A stretch of DNA of 64,000 nucleotides from Paraburkholderia bryophila (GTDB taxonomy: Bacteria > Pseudomonadota > Gammaproteobacteria > Burkholderiales > Burkholderiaceae). The position numbers were made by a program, and so were the translations under genes. Shown here in pieces: positions 55,353-64,000 of the stretch. The stretch covers positions 1 to 64,000 of the forward strand of contig NZ_QLTK01000017.1 in NCBI RefSeq assembly GCF_003269035.1. Direction: 5' to 3'. Each line of letters begins with the position of its first letter. Position 1 is the first letter of the stretch. Under the pieces are notes generated by a model that was given only the letters and a program-made list of their open reading frames with translations, did not search any database and was not told where the DNA came from.

Positions 55353-56777
55353 ATGACAGATCACGGCAAGATAAACGACACAGCGCACGACACGGCGCTG
55401 CTGGCGTCGACGCTCGACGCGCTGCGTACCGCGCTAGGCGACGACGCGGTCCGCGTGGGCGAGCAGATCGGCGAACGCGCGATGACCGACTGGACGCGCC
55501 ACGACCCGACGCGCCCGGCAGCGTTGCTGCTGCCGCGTACCACCGAAGACGTATCGCGCGCGCTGGCCATTTGCCACGCGGCGCATCAACCGGTGGTACC
55601 GCAAGGCGGCATGACCGGCCTCGCGGGCGGCGCGATTGCACGCGCCACGGATATTGCGTTGTCGCTGGAGCGCTTGAGCGGTGTCGAAGAAATCGACGCC
55701 GCGTCGGCCACGCTAACCGTGCGTGCCGGCACCACGTTGCAAACGGCTCAGGAAGCGGCGGCGCAAGCCGGTTTCGAACTCGCGCTCGATCTCGGCGCGC
55801 GCGGCTCGTGCCAGATCGGCGGCAATCTCGCGACCAACGCGGGCGGCAATCGCGTGATCCAGTCGGGCACCGCGCGTGATCAGGTGCTCGGACTGGAGGT
55901 CGTGCTCGCCAACGGCGACGTACTGACGTCGCTCGGCAAGATGGTCAAGAACAACACGGGCTATGACCTGAAGCACTGGTTCATCGGTTCGGAAGGCACG
56001 CTCGGCGTGATCACGCGCGCGGTATTGCGGCTGCATCCGCCGCGTGCCGCGCGGCATACGGCGCTGGTCGCGCTCGACGGCTACGACGCGGCGGTAAGTC
56101 TGCTGCGCCGTCTATCGACGCGTTTCGGCAACGACATCGGCGCATTCGAAATCATGTGGCCGGATTTCTACGACTTCGGCGTGAAGCTGACGGGTACGCG
56201 CTCGCCGTTCGCCGCGTCGCATCCGCTGTATGCACTGATCGAACATGCGAGTTTCGATGTCGGCGACGACGGCGAGCGTTTTGCCGCCGTGTTGAGCGAA
56301 GCGCTCGACGCCGGCGCGATCCGCGACGCGGTGATCGCGCAATCCGTGGCGGATGCACGCGCGTTATGGGCGATCCGCGAATGCACGGCGGAGTTTCCGG
56401 TGCGGCTCGACGCCATCAACTTCGACGTGAGTCTGCCGATCAGCGGGATCGGCGCATTCGTCGACCGTTGTCGCGCCGCGCTGGATCAACGCTGGCCGGG
56501 CAACGAAGCGTATTTCTTCGGGCATATCGGCGATTCGAATCTGCATGTGACCGTGGACGGTCATTCGATTCCGGGCGTCACGCATCACGCGGTGTACGCG
56601 TTTGTCTACGAGATGCTTGGGCCGCTGCATGGCTCGGTGTCGGCGGAACACGGGATCGGTTTGCTCAAGCGCGAGTTCTTGCCGATCTCGCGCTCGCCGG
56701 CGGAGATGGCGGCGATGGCCGCGATCAAACAGGCGCTGGACCCGCACGGGATTCTGAATCCGGGCAAGCTGTTTTGA
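55353..56777 (+). CDS. FAD-linked 2-hydroxyacid dehydrogenase (GlcD/D-2-hydroxyglutarate dehydrogenase type)
   Basis: The 474-residue protein has an FAD-binding PCMH domain (VVPQGGMTGLAGG, NLATNAGGNRVIQSG, FIGSEGTLGVIT) and a C-terminal oxidase domain with metal-binding GHIGDSNLH and SAEHGIG and the end motif ILNPGKLF. These are typical of D-2-hydroxyglutarate and D-lactate dehydrogenases, which pass electrons to a quinone or ETF. AAGGA precedes the ATG. It is in an operon with the oxygenase, so it may oxidise a hydroxyacid from the same pathway. Confidence 0.9.
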   Translation: MTDHGKINDTAHDTALLASTLDALRTALGDDAVRVGEQIGERAMTDWTRHDPTRPAALLLPRTTEDVSRALAICHAAHQPVVPQGGMTGLAGGAIARATDIALSLERLSGVEEIDAASATLTVRAGTTLQTAQEAAAQAGFELALDLGARGSCQIGGNLATNAGGNRVIQSGTARDQVLGLEVVLANGDVLTSLGKMVKNNTGYDLKHWFIGSEGTLGVITRAVLRLHPPRAARHTALVALDGYDAAVSLLRRLSTRFGNDIGAFEIMWPDFYDFGVKLTGTRSPFAASHPLYALIEHASFDVGDDGERFAAVLSEALDAGAIRDAVIAQSVADARALWAIRECTAEFPVRLDAINFDVSLPISGIGAFVDRCRAALDQRWPGNEAYFFGHIGDSNLHVTVDGHSIPGVTHHAVYAFVYEMLGPLHGSVSAEHGIGLLKREFLPISRSPAEMAAMAAIKQALDPHGILNPGKLF

Positions 56778-56898
56778 TGGGGTGGGGTGCGGGCGCCGCG
56801 AGTCGAGTGAGTGAGGGCGACATGCGCAGGTGCAATTCGCGGATGCAATTCGCGGATGCGATGCACACCCTCGGCCCACCATGGCGGCAAGTAGGGCT

Positions 56899-57681
56899 TC
56901 AGTGCGCGGGCACCGAATCCATGCCGGTCGATCGGACCGCCGCCTGCGCATCCGGCGACGCGAGATACTCGAGCAGCGCTTTCGCTTCCTGCGGATGCGG
57001 CGCGCCGACGGGAATACCCGCGGCATAGCGCGTGACGGATTGCACCGATTCCGGAATCTTGCCGACGAACGTGGCGCCCGCCACGGGCAGCAATTCGCTG
57101 ACCTGCTGGAAGCCCACTTCATAGTCGCCATTGGCGACGACCGAGGCGACCGGGATCTTCGGAATCATCTTCGCCTTGGCCTTCACCTGGTCCTCGATGC
57201 CGAGCCGCTTGAAAAGCTCGCGCTCGATATAGACGCCGCTCGCGCTATCCGAATAGGCAATCGACTTTGCGTGCAGCAAGGTGGCTTTGAGCGCGTCGAC
57301 CGAGCCGATATCCGGCCTGGGCGCGCCGTCGCGCACGGCCATGCCGATCCGCGAGTCCGCCAGTTCGACACGCGAGCCGGGTATCACCTTGCCTTGTTTG
57401 ATCAGATCGTCGAGCGCGTAGCCGACCATGATGACCACGTCGGCGGATTCGCCGCGCGCGAGGCGGTTGGGAATGGCTTCGGGCGACTGACCCATGGACG
57501 GTCCGAGGATCGTGTCGAGCGTATTGCCGGTCGACTCGGTGAACTTGGGACCGAGCAGCTTGTAGGCAGCGGTGAAGCCGCCGGAACTCATGACCTTGAG
57601 CTCGGCCGCCTGGACGTTGGCGGCGGCCACGGTGCCGCCCAGCAGCCCGGCGGTGAACATCGCGAGAAAGAAGGATTTCAT
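56899..57681 (-). CDS. ModA-like periplasmic substrate-binding protein, solitary
   Basis: This 260-residue protein has a signal peptide (MKSFFLAMFTAGLLGGTVAA onwards, ending at VQA) and the type 2 binding fold with VMSSGGFTAAYKLLGPKF and SADVVIMVGYALDDL. It resembles molybdate/tungstate or broader anion-binding ModA relatives. No permease or ATPase adjoins it. Four in-phase ATG codons occur at 57699, 57693, 57687 and 57681 as an ATGCCG repeat, so the exact start is uncertain. Confidence 0.82.
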   Translation of the reverse strand: MKSFFLAMFTAGLLGGTVAAANVQAAELKVMSSGGFTAAYKLLGPKFTESTGNTLDTILGPSMGQSPEAIPNRLARGESADVVIMVGYALDDLIKQGKVIPGSRVELADSRIGMAVRDGAPRPDIGSVDALKATLLHAKSIAYSDSASGVYIERELFKRLGIEDQVKAKAKMIPKIPVASVVANGDYEVGFQQVSELLPVAGATFVGKIPESVQSVTRYAAGIPVGAPHPQEAKALLEYLASPDAQAAVRSTGMDSVPAH

Positions 57682-57806
57682 CGGCATCGGCATCGGCATT
57701 GAAAAGACAGTGTGCTGTGTTGGGAGGATGACGGGGTGAGGCGTGTCATCGCCCCGTCATCCGTACCATACCTGAACCAGCCGCCGTCGTGCCGCGCTGA
57801 ACACTG

Positions 57807-60800
57807 TCAATGCGCGTCGAGGTACTTCGCGATCACCGGGTACACATCCACCACGGCATCCTTGCCGAAAATGCAGTCGATATGCCCGTAGTCGGGAATC
57901 AGATGCCGTTCGTAAGGCTGCTCGGGGAAGGCGCGCGTCAGCATGTCGAACGTGAGCTGGGTACTTTCGGGCAGATAGGTTTCGTTGCGCTCGCCGTGAA
58001 TGAAACCGATTGGCAGACGCATCCCTGCCAGGCCCTTCATGCCGTCCGTTCCGCGCAGATAAACATCGCGGCCTTCGGCGTCGACCACGTGGCCTGCCCG
58101 GACCATCGCGGCGAGATGCGTGAACACCTCCATGTCGTGAATGCCGAACAGTTCCTGCAGATTTTCATGCAGCGTTTCGTTAAGTTGTGCGTGTTCGTAG
58201 AGCAAGCCATAGAGGAACGTCGCGCGATGGCAGATCGGGTTGCCGCAGCCTTCGTCGTGATCGAGCGGATAGAATTTGAGCGCTTCGTCGAACAGGTTCT
58301 TCGGCCAGGAACGGTGCTGCGTGTAGGCCGTCAGATCGCGCACGCCGAGATGCTGCATGATGCCTGGAATATGCAGGCCGGCCTTGATCTTCTGCAGCGT
58401 GCCCGGCACCGGATGCGTCGACACCTGGGAAATCACCGCCGAACGCACGCCTTCGAGGCCATATAACAACGACATGCTCAACGCCAGGCCACCCATGCAG
58501 TGGCCAAGCACCTGAATCTGCGGCGCGCCGCTCACTTCGCGGATTCTGGCGACGGCGGCCGGAATGTCTTCACGTGCGACCTTGTCGACATTGGTCGGCA
58601 CCAGCACGCTCGGCAACTCGATGCTGACGCGCAGATCGACGAGCCACACGTCATACCCGCAAGCGCACAGATATTCGACGAGGTTGGTCGCGATCAGGTC
58701 GGTCGAAAAGATCCGGCTGGACACGCCCGAGCCGTGAATCAGCAGCAACGGGCGCAAGATTTTATTCGCCGGATCGAAGTAGCGGGTTAGCCGCAAGGTC
58801 GTGCCGTCGGGCGTATCGAAGTACATGATTTGCGGCGCGGGCGCGCGCAAGGCCCGCTTCAGACGCGGCGCGGCCTGGGTGTCGAAGAATGCCAGCGGCG
58901 CAGCCACGCCGCCGTATTCGGTGAACAGCACGCCCGCAAAAAACTTGCCGAACTTCAGCGTCCACTCGAGGCGCGTTTTCAGGTCGGGCGCATTGGTCAC
59001 TTCGAGCGTGCGTTGCTGCTTGAGGAAGTTCTCGGGCGTGATGATCAGCGTGGCTTTGCCGAGCACCGGGCCGGTGGTGTGCGCGCCCGCGCGAATCTCG
59101 GCGTACAGCGTGTTGGTCTGCGCCCACAGATTGATCGGCGAGGTGCGCGTGATGATCTTTTGCCCGGTCAGACAGTACGTGTTGCCTTCGGTGGAAGCGA
59201 GCGTCATGCGGTAATTCATGTTGCGCTCGTCCACATCGGACTCGCTGACCACGAACAGATTGAACGTGCCGTCGACGATTGTCAGCGGCTGCGCGGAGAG
59301 CGCGGGACAGGTCAGCGTGCCGGCGGTGTGAGCCAGATGCTGAGGGTTGCCCAGCATGTCGGCGAGATCGTCGGATTCGACGGTCAGCGTGAATTCGATC
59401 GGACTCGTAGCGGCTTCGCCCGCAACCGCGGGCGTGTACGTGCCGATCATCGTCTCCGTGAAATGCAAGCCGATCTTTGGTGCGGGCGGCGTGGCGGCCG
59501 TACCTTTGGCCGTGTAGTCGATCTGCCGGTCGCGCGACGCGGCGAGCAGCGCGCAGTTGCGCTCGGCCAGCGCGGAAATGGTCAGCAACGGATTGACGCC
59601 GAGCGACATCGGCATGACGGCGCCGTCCATCACATAGAGGCCCTCGTGTACCGCCGTGCCCGCCGCGCCGTCGAACACGCGGCCCAGGTGATCGACCACG
59701 CCGTGCTCCGCGTCCTCGCCCATCCCGCAGCCGCCGAGCGGATGCACGGTGACGGTGCGATTGCCCGCAAGGTCGGTGGAAATCGGATTGCGCAGATATT
59801 TGCCGCCGAGCGGCACCGTCGCCTGTTCGAGGGTGTGCTCGACCGTTGCAAAGATCGGCTGCTTGCCGGCGTTTTTCCATACGATGCGCGGCTGGCCTTT
59901 GTCGTCGACGTGGATCTGGCCGCTTTCGTCGTCGTGGGCCATCACGAGATAGCTTTGCGTGTGATTCAGCGCGCCGCGATAGGGACCGCGCAGAAAGCTT
60001 TCGAGCACGCGGGCGTCGTACGCGAGTTGCCGTTCGGCGCTCGGCGCGCCGCCCACCTCCACGCCTTCGAGCGGCGCGGCGGCGCCGAGCAGGCCGACGA
60101 GCGCCGCGCCGACCGGTCCGGCGAGCGAGCCTTCCTCGATCACGAAACCGTCTTTTACGTTCGCGGTGTCGCGGTGATCGATCAGGCCGGTAATGGTCGG
60201 GCCGACCGGCGGAATTTGCCCCGGCGTGTGCGTGCCCCAGCCGACGCCGTTGATGGTGTCGTCGGTGTTGTACGCGAAGGAAAGGACGTCGCCGTTGCCG
60301 GTGAAGTGTTCGCCAAGCATGGCCGAGACGCTCAAGCCCGCTTCGCGCGAGCGCAACAGCAGCGCGGTCGAACCGATCGTGCCGGCCGACACGATGACGA
60401 GATCGGCGCTGAGGAACAGATCGGGCGCACCGTAGCTTTCGCGGCCGAGACTTACCAGTTGATAGCGCACCGTCCATTGCCGCGTGGCCGCGTCGCGCAA
60501 CACCGAATGCACCGCGGCGCCCGTGAAAATCTGCGCGCCGTGCGCAACGGCATCGGGCAGATAGTTCATATGCGTCGAATTTTTCGCGTCGTAATTGCAG
60601 CCCGAATTGCAATCGCCGCAGCCGACACAGGCCTTCTGGTCGACGCCCGCGGCGTTCACGCGATCCTCGAACGTGACGGTGATCGGCGGCCGGCTGAAGC
60701 AGTCCGCCATGCCGAGCGCCTGAGCCGATTTTTCGAGCGCCTGCAGTTTCGGCAAGGCCGGATAACCGTCGGGCACCGGCGACGGCTGCAGCATCGCTCG

Positions 60801-61217
60801 CGCGAGCGCATAGCCGCGTTCGCGGCCCGCCGCATCGTCGCGCAGCGCTTGCGGCCAGCGCGGATCGTCCCACAAGCGCGGATCGGCTTCGAGCGCGACG
60901 TTGGCGTTGATCAGCGAGGTGCCGCCCAGACCGCAGCCGACCACCGCGTTGACATCGTCGTTCACGTGAACTTCAAGCAGCGCGAGCGGCGAGCCGACGT
61001 GCGCGAGGGCGGTGTTGTACTGCACCTCTTCGGCGCCCTGAAACGGGGTGCGCGGGTACTCGCCCGCCATGAATTCGCGCCCGCGTTCCAGCACGCAGAC
61101 GCTGAGTCCGGCGCGCGCCATGCGGCTCGCGGCGATCGCGCCGCCGTAGCCCGAACCCACCACCACGACGTCGTAATGCGCTTTCATCGCCGTTACGGCG
61201 CTCGATAAGCGATTCAT
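57807..61217 (-). CDS. Fusion of a GMC-type oxidoreductase with an alpha/beta hydrolase
   Basis: The 1136-residue protein starts with an FAD domain (VVVGSGYGGAIAASR, Gly-rich loop 21-26) similar to cholesterol oxidase ChoD and other GMC enzymes. Cys197, 200, 203 and 207 (C-x2-C-x2-C-x3-C) may bind an iron-sulfur cluster. A second GMC block has HPLGGCGMGED and SLGVNPLLTISALAERN. A beta-rich middle region (about 560-770) has no clear family. The C-terminal alpha/beta hydrolase (about 800-1136) has GHCMGG with Cys907 in place of serine, and His1112 in DYGHID. GAGGTGG precedes ATG 61217. The substrate is probably a sterol-like or polyester-like lipid, but this is inference. Confidence 0.87.
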   Translation of the reverse strand: MNRLSSAVTAMKAHYDVVVVGSGYGGAIAASRMARAGLSVCVLERGREFMAGEYPRTPFQGAEEVQYNTALAHVGSPLALLEVHVNDDVNAVVGCGLGGTSLINANVALEADPRLWDDPRWPQALRDDAAGRERGYALARAMLQPSPVPDGYPALPKLQALEKSAQALGMADCFSRPPITVTFEDRVNAAGVDQKACVGCGDCNSGCNYDAKNSTHMNYLPDAVAHGAQIFTGAAVHSVLRDAATRQWTVRYQLVSLGRESYGAPDLFLSADLVIVSAGTIGSTALLLRSREAGLSVSAMLGEHFTGNGDVLSFAYNTDDTINGVGWGTHTPGQIPPVGPTITGLIDHRDTANVKDGFVIEEGSLAGPVGAALVGLLGAAAPLEGVEVGGAPSAERQLAYDARVLESFLRGPYRGALNHTQSYLVMAHDDESGQIHVDDKGQPRIVWKNAGKQPIFATVEHTLEQATVPLGGKYLRNPISTDLAGNRTVTVHPLGGCGMGEDAEHGVVDHLGRVFDGAAGTAVHEGLYVMDGAVMPMSLGVNPLLTISALAERNCALLAASRDRQIDYTAKGTAATPPAPKIGLHFTETMIGTYTPAVAGEAATSPIEFTLTVESDDLADMLGNPQHLAHTAGTLTCPALSAQPLTIVDGTFNLFVVSESDVDERNMNYRMTLASTEGNTYCLTGQKIITRTSPINLWAQTNTLYAEIRAGAHTTGPVLGKATLIITPENFLKQQRTLEVTNAPDLKTRLEWTLKFGKFFAGVLFTEYGGVAAPLAFFDTQAAPRLKRALRAPAPQIMYFDTPDGTTLRLTRYFDPANKILRPLLLIHGSGVSSRIFSTDLIATNLVEYLCACGYDVWLVDLRVSIELPSVLVPTNVDKVAREDIPAAVARIREVSGAPQIQVLGHCMGGLALSMSLLYGLEGVRSAVISQVSTHPVPGTLQKIKAGLHIPGIMQHLGVRDLTAYTQHRSWPKNLFDEALKFYPLDHDEGCGNPICHRATFLYGLLYEHAQLNETLHENLQELFGIHDMEVFTHLAAMVRAGHVVDAEGRDVYLRGTDGMKGLAGMRLPIGFIHGERNETYLPESTQLTFDMLTRAFPEQPYERHLIPDYGHIDCIFGKDAVVDVYPVIAKYLDAH

Positions 61218-61270
61218 CAAGACCACCTCGTCAGGAACGGAATGCGGGGAAGGGCGGGCAGCGTGTGCAA

Positions 61271-62062
61271 TTACGCGGCTGCTTCGTTCATTTCGCTGTC
61301 GCTCGATTCGGCTGCGAGCAGGTTCAGTGCAAGCAGAATCGCCGAGCGGTTCTCGATCTCGATCTCGATGCCGAGATCGTCCGTCAACCAGCGGCCGATC
61401 TTGGTATTGGAAAATTCGTCGGCGCCGGCCGTCTTTTTCATGGTGACGCCGAGTTTGACGGCGCGATAGTGATAAGAGGGCACCCGATGCTGAGCCGCAA
61501 CCGCCGACAAACCGCCTTTGCCTTCCGAGCACCAGCCGAGACTGCCGGCCAGCACGATCCGCTCGGGCTCGTCGAGCCCCTCGATAAACGCGCGCGCGGC
61601 GGCACGCACGCGTTGCTCGTCGAGGCCGTATTGCAGCAGCACGCTGTCCACCGGGTCTTCCAGCGCCTGCGCGTGCAGATCGATTTCGTGCGCCATGCCT
61701 TCGTTTTCCATCGATACATTGCGCTGATGGCCGGCGCTGCGCAGGCAATCGATCAGGTACCGGCGGAAATACGCGCACAATGCGTAACCGTTGGACGGCG
61801 CGCTCTCGGCACATGCGTTGGTTTCCGTATGGCCCGGCGCGAGCCGCAGCACCTTGGCGTAAATGAACTGGGCCACCAGTTCTTCCTTATCGTCGCCGAG
61901 CGCCTGCAACTCCAGCGGATGATAGGTCCGCAAAGCCCGCTTGACCAGTTCGACCATCGACACCATTTCGTCGGCGGACAACTGGGTGCGCCGGCGCCAC
62001 AGATCGGGCAGGACCGCGTCGTCTAGTGTGCGGACGAACGCGTGGCTCGGAACTACGCCCAT
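61271..62062 (-). CDS. Sigma-70-like regulatory protein, provisional
   Basis: This 263-residue protein has two segments that resemble bacterial sigma factors. A region 2-like helix pair carries LCAYFRRYLIDCLRSAG (about 90-106). A region 4-like part carries FIEGLDEPERIVLAGSLGW and AVAAQHRVPSYHYRAV. It is not a clear member of any sigma group, and another DNA-binding role is possible. GGAGG five bases before ATG 62062 decides the start. It lies 53 bases upstream of the GMC-hydrolase gene on the same strand and is divergent from a histidine kinase. Confidence 0.6.
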   Translation of the reverse strand: MGVVPSHAFVRTLDDAVLPDLWRRRTQLSADEMVSMVELVKRALRTYHPLELQALGDDKEELVAQFIYAKVLRLAPGHTETNACAESAPSNGYALCAYFRRYLIDCLRSAGHQRNVSMENEGMAHEIDLHAQALEDPVDSVLLQYGLDEQRVRAAARAFIEGLDEPERIVLAGSLGWCSEGKGGLSAVAAQHRVPSYHYRAVKLGVTMKKTAGADEFSNTKIGRWLTDDLGIEIEIENRSAILLALNLLAAESSDSEMNEAAA

Positions 62063-62301
62063 AACAACCTCCATAGGGGGTAAGGCAAGGAGCGCGGTGA
62101 GCCCTGACAACAGGCGCCGAAGCGAAAACCGGGAAACTGAAGCCGCGCGGGAATGTGAAGCCAGTATGGTTTCCGGCAACGGCTTCGCCTATATGGATTA
62201 AGTGGTAGCTGATGGGTAAACTGCCGGGTAAACCATCCGGCATAAATACGCGATTCGGCATGACACGCTCGTCATTCATCTGAAGAAACGGAGGCCGCAC
62301 G

Positions 62302-64000
62302 ATGCGGGCCGACCCTATCCAGCGGGCGATCGACGAAGACCTTGTGCGCGTGCTTTACGCGCAGGACCCGATCGCCTTTTTCACGCACTGGTTTTCGATT
62401 GCGGTTCTGGTGGCGGTTTACTGGCCGGCGATTCCTTCGCCGCCGCTGTTCGTCGCGTGTTTCGGGTTTTATGCGGCGGCCAATTGCGGCAGCCTCGCGT
62501 TATGGATCTGCCATCGCCGCTATCCGCAACTCGTGTCGCCGCGCGGCTGGATCGTGCTGCACGCGGTGCGCGGCATGCTGCTGTACAGCGCACCGGGTCT
62601 GGCGATCTGGTTCGCGTTCCAAAGCCCGCAAATGGATTTGCCGCTGCTGCACACGGTGATGCTCGTGACGCTGGCGGCCGGCGTGTTCATGTCGAACGGC
62701 TTCGATCTGCTCAACTTTTCCACGGCGATTCCGTTCCTGCTGTTTCCGTCGATCGTGCTGCATTTCGGCACGCATACATTCGACCGCACCATTCTCGCGA
62801 TCGTCCTCGCGTTCTTCTTCTGCGCGATCAACGTCTACGCGATGAGTTACCGCAAGCTGTTTCGCCAGGTCGTGCAGGCGAGGGTCGATCAGCAATACCT
62901 GGCGGAGTCGCTCGCCGTGCAGAAGCATGTCGCCGAAGAAGCGAGTCTCGCGAAAACGCGCTTTTTCGCGGCTGCCAGCCACGATTTGCGGCAGCCTCTG
63001 CATGCGATCGGGCTGCTCGCGGCGTCGCTCAACGACACGGCGGCGACCCCCGTGCAGCACGCGAAAACCGCCGAACATATCGTCTACAACGTCGAGGCGT
63101 TGAATCAGCTGTTCAATCAGGTGCTCGATCTCGCGCGGCTCGAAAGCGGCGTGACGCAGGTGATCCGGCTGCATTTCCGGCTGGCCGAACTGTTCGAGCG
63201 GGTCGGCAGCCAATATCGTCCGCAGGCGGCGGCCAAGGGTCTCGCGCTGCGGATCGCGCCGACCACGATGATCGTCCACGACGATCCGGTGCTGCTGGAG
63301 CGTGTGCTGAGCAATCTGCTGTCGAACGCGGTGCGCTATACCGAGGACGGCGCGATCTGGTTGGGCTTTCGGCGCGCGGGGCGCGAGTCGGGCGGCTTTG
63401 TCGAGGTGCGCGATTCGGGTATCGGCATTCCGGCCGAGGAACACGAGCGGGTGTTCGAAGAGTTCTACCAGGCGGCCAATCCGCAGCGCGACGCGCGCCA
63501 GGGGCATGGACTCGGCTTGCCGACGGTGAAGCGGCTGGTCGGCATGCTCGGTGGCGAACTGCGTTTGCGGTCGGCACCGGGGCGCGGCTCGGTGTTTCGT
63601 TTTTCGGTGCAGGCGGGCGAAGCGGGCGGGATCGTCGCGAGTCTGAACGAGACGGTGGCGGGCGGGCCGTCGGCGCAAGGGCGGCGCGTGCTGTGCATCG
63701 ACGACGAACCGTCGATACTCGAAGGCTTGGCCAGTCTGCTCGCGCGCTGGGGTTGCGACGTGCGCGGCGCCCGCGACGAACGCGACGCGCTCGCGGTGCT
63801 CGAAGCGGGCTTTGTGCCGGATGCCGTGCTGTGCGACTACCAGTTGGCGAATCATCGCACCGGCGCGCAGGCGTTGACCGCCGCGCGCCAGGTGCTGGCG
63901 CGGGCAGGGCATGAAAATACCGTGACCTTGCTGATCACGGGAGATATGGCGTCGGCGGAACTGGCGGCGTTGGCGCTGCAGGGGATTCCGGTGTTGCACA
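62302..64000 (+). CDS. Hybrid sensor histidine kinase/response regulator, truncated by window end
   Basis: The frame is open from ATG 62302 (GGAGG upstream) to the window end, 566 codons so far. Residues about 25-185 contain around six membrane helices. The kinase core has the phospho-acceptor His227 in AAASHDLRQPL, N-box NLLSNAVRYTEDG and ATP lid DSGIGIP and GHGLGLP. A receiver domain follows, with IDDEPS and phospho-acceptor Asp512 in VLCDYQL. The integral membrane sensor has no recognisable periplasmic domain. Its target is unknown; it is divergent from the sigma-like gene. Confidence 0.92.
   Translation, partial: MRADPIQRAIDEDLVRVLYAQDPIAFFTHWFSIAVLVAVYWPAIPSPPLFVACFGFYAAANCGSLALWICHRRYPQLVSPRGWIVLHAVRGMLLYSAPGLAIWFAFQSPQMDLPLLHTVMLVTLAAGVFMSNGFDLLNFSTAIPFLLFPSIVLHFGTHTFDRTILAIVLAFFFCAINVYAMSYRKLFRQVVQARVDQQYLAESLAVQKHVAEEASLAKTRFFAAASHDLRQPLHAIGLLAASLNDTAATPVQHAKTAEHIVYNVEALNQLFNQVLDLARLESGVTQVIRLHFRLAELFERVGSQYRPQAAAKGLALRIAPTTMIVHDDPVLLERVLSNLLSNAVRYTEDGAIWLGFRRAGRESGGFVEVRDSGIGIPAEEHERVFEEFYQAANPQRDARQGHGLGLPTVKRLVGMLGGELRLRSAPGRGSVFRFSVQAGEAGGIVASLNETVAGGPSAQGRRVLCIDDEPSILEGLASLLARWGCDVRGARDERDALAVLEAGFVPDAVLCDYQLANHRTGAQALTAARQVLARAGHENTVTLLITGDMASAELAALALQGIPVLH

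Noticed and set aside
58830..61208. 792-codon open frame opposite the GMC-hydrolase gene
   Set aside because: It mirrors a real gene with strong G/C third positions; its protein is Arg/Ala-rich and matches no family.
62457..63914. 485-codon plus-strand frame in the last part of the window
   Set aside because: It is out of frame with the clear histidine kinase that starts at 62302 and continues past the window end.

Overview
The window looks like a chromosomal segment of a high-GC betaproteobacterium of the Burkholderiales, most likely Paraburkholderia or a close relative. Reasons: G/C-rich third codon positions, a Burkholderia-like 5S rRNA 3' end, a complete mdc malonate decarboxylase operon with a GntR regulator, FUSC and OprB-type proteins, and many LysR/transporter pairs. 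I found no tRNA gene, CRISPR array, insertion sequence or prophage.

Layout. 1-115: end of an rRNA operon (partial 5S gene and terminator). 350-11676: housekeeping and stress genes: LysR with a divergent FUSC efflux protein, an acetyl/propionyl-CoA:succinate CoA-transferase, GlsB, MgtC, a metallophosphoesterase, a RutE-like nitroreductase and AlkB. 11950-17241: a YtfQRT-YjfF-like sugar ABC importer. 17334-20673: an MFS carrier, a DUF1445 hydro-lyase and a divergent LysR. 20699-27741: the malonate decarboxylase operon (GntR regulator, then mdcABCDEGH), with a divergent MFS carrier at 27948-29246. 29362-31500: a TonB-dependent siderophore receptor behind a Fur-box promoter. 33807-41871: a six-gene unit on the minus strand (OprB-type porin, periplasmic beta-propeller, Tat-exported Dyp peroxidase, FbpABC ferric iron importer) behind a second Fur-like site.

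44008-56777 is the most interesting region. Two polar amino acid ABC importers flank two HutC-family regulators. The first importer is followed by a histidine ammonia-lyase homologue that lacks exactly the Ala-Ser-Gly tripeptide forming the MIO cofactor. MIO-free members of this superfamily are known as ergothionases (trimethylamine elimination from ergothioneine), so I propose an uptake and degradation locus for ergothioneine or a related histidine betaine. Four palindromes matching the HutC-type operator GTNTANAC lie only in the two control regions of this locus. A 2-oxoglutarate/Fe(II)-type oxygenase and an FAD-linked 2-hydroxyacid dehydrogenase are transcribed divergently from the second importer.

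56899-64000: a solitary ModA-like binding protein, a 1136-residue fusion of a GMC oxidoreductase with an alpha/beta hydrolase carrying a cysteine nucleophile, a sigma-factor-like protein upstream of it, and a hybrid sensor histidine kinase cut by the window end.
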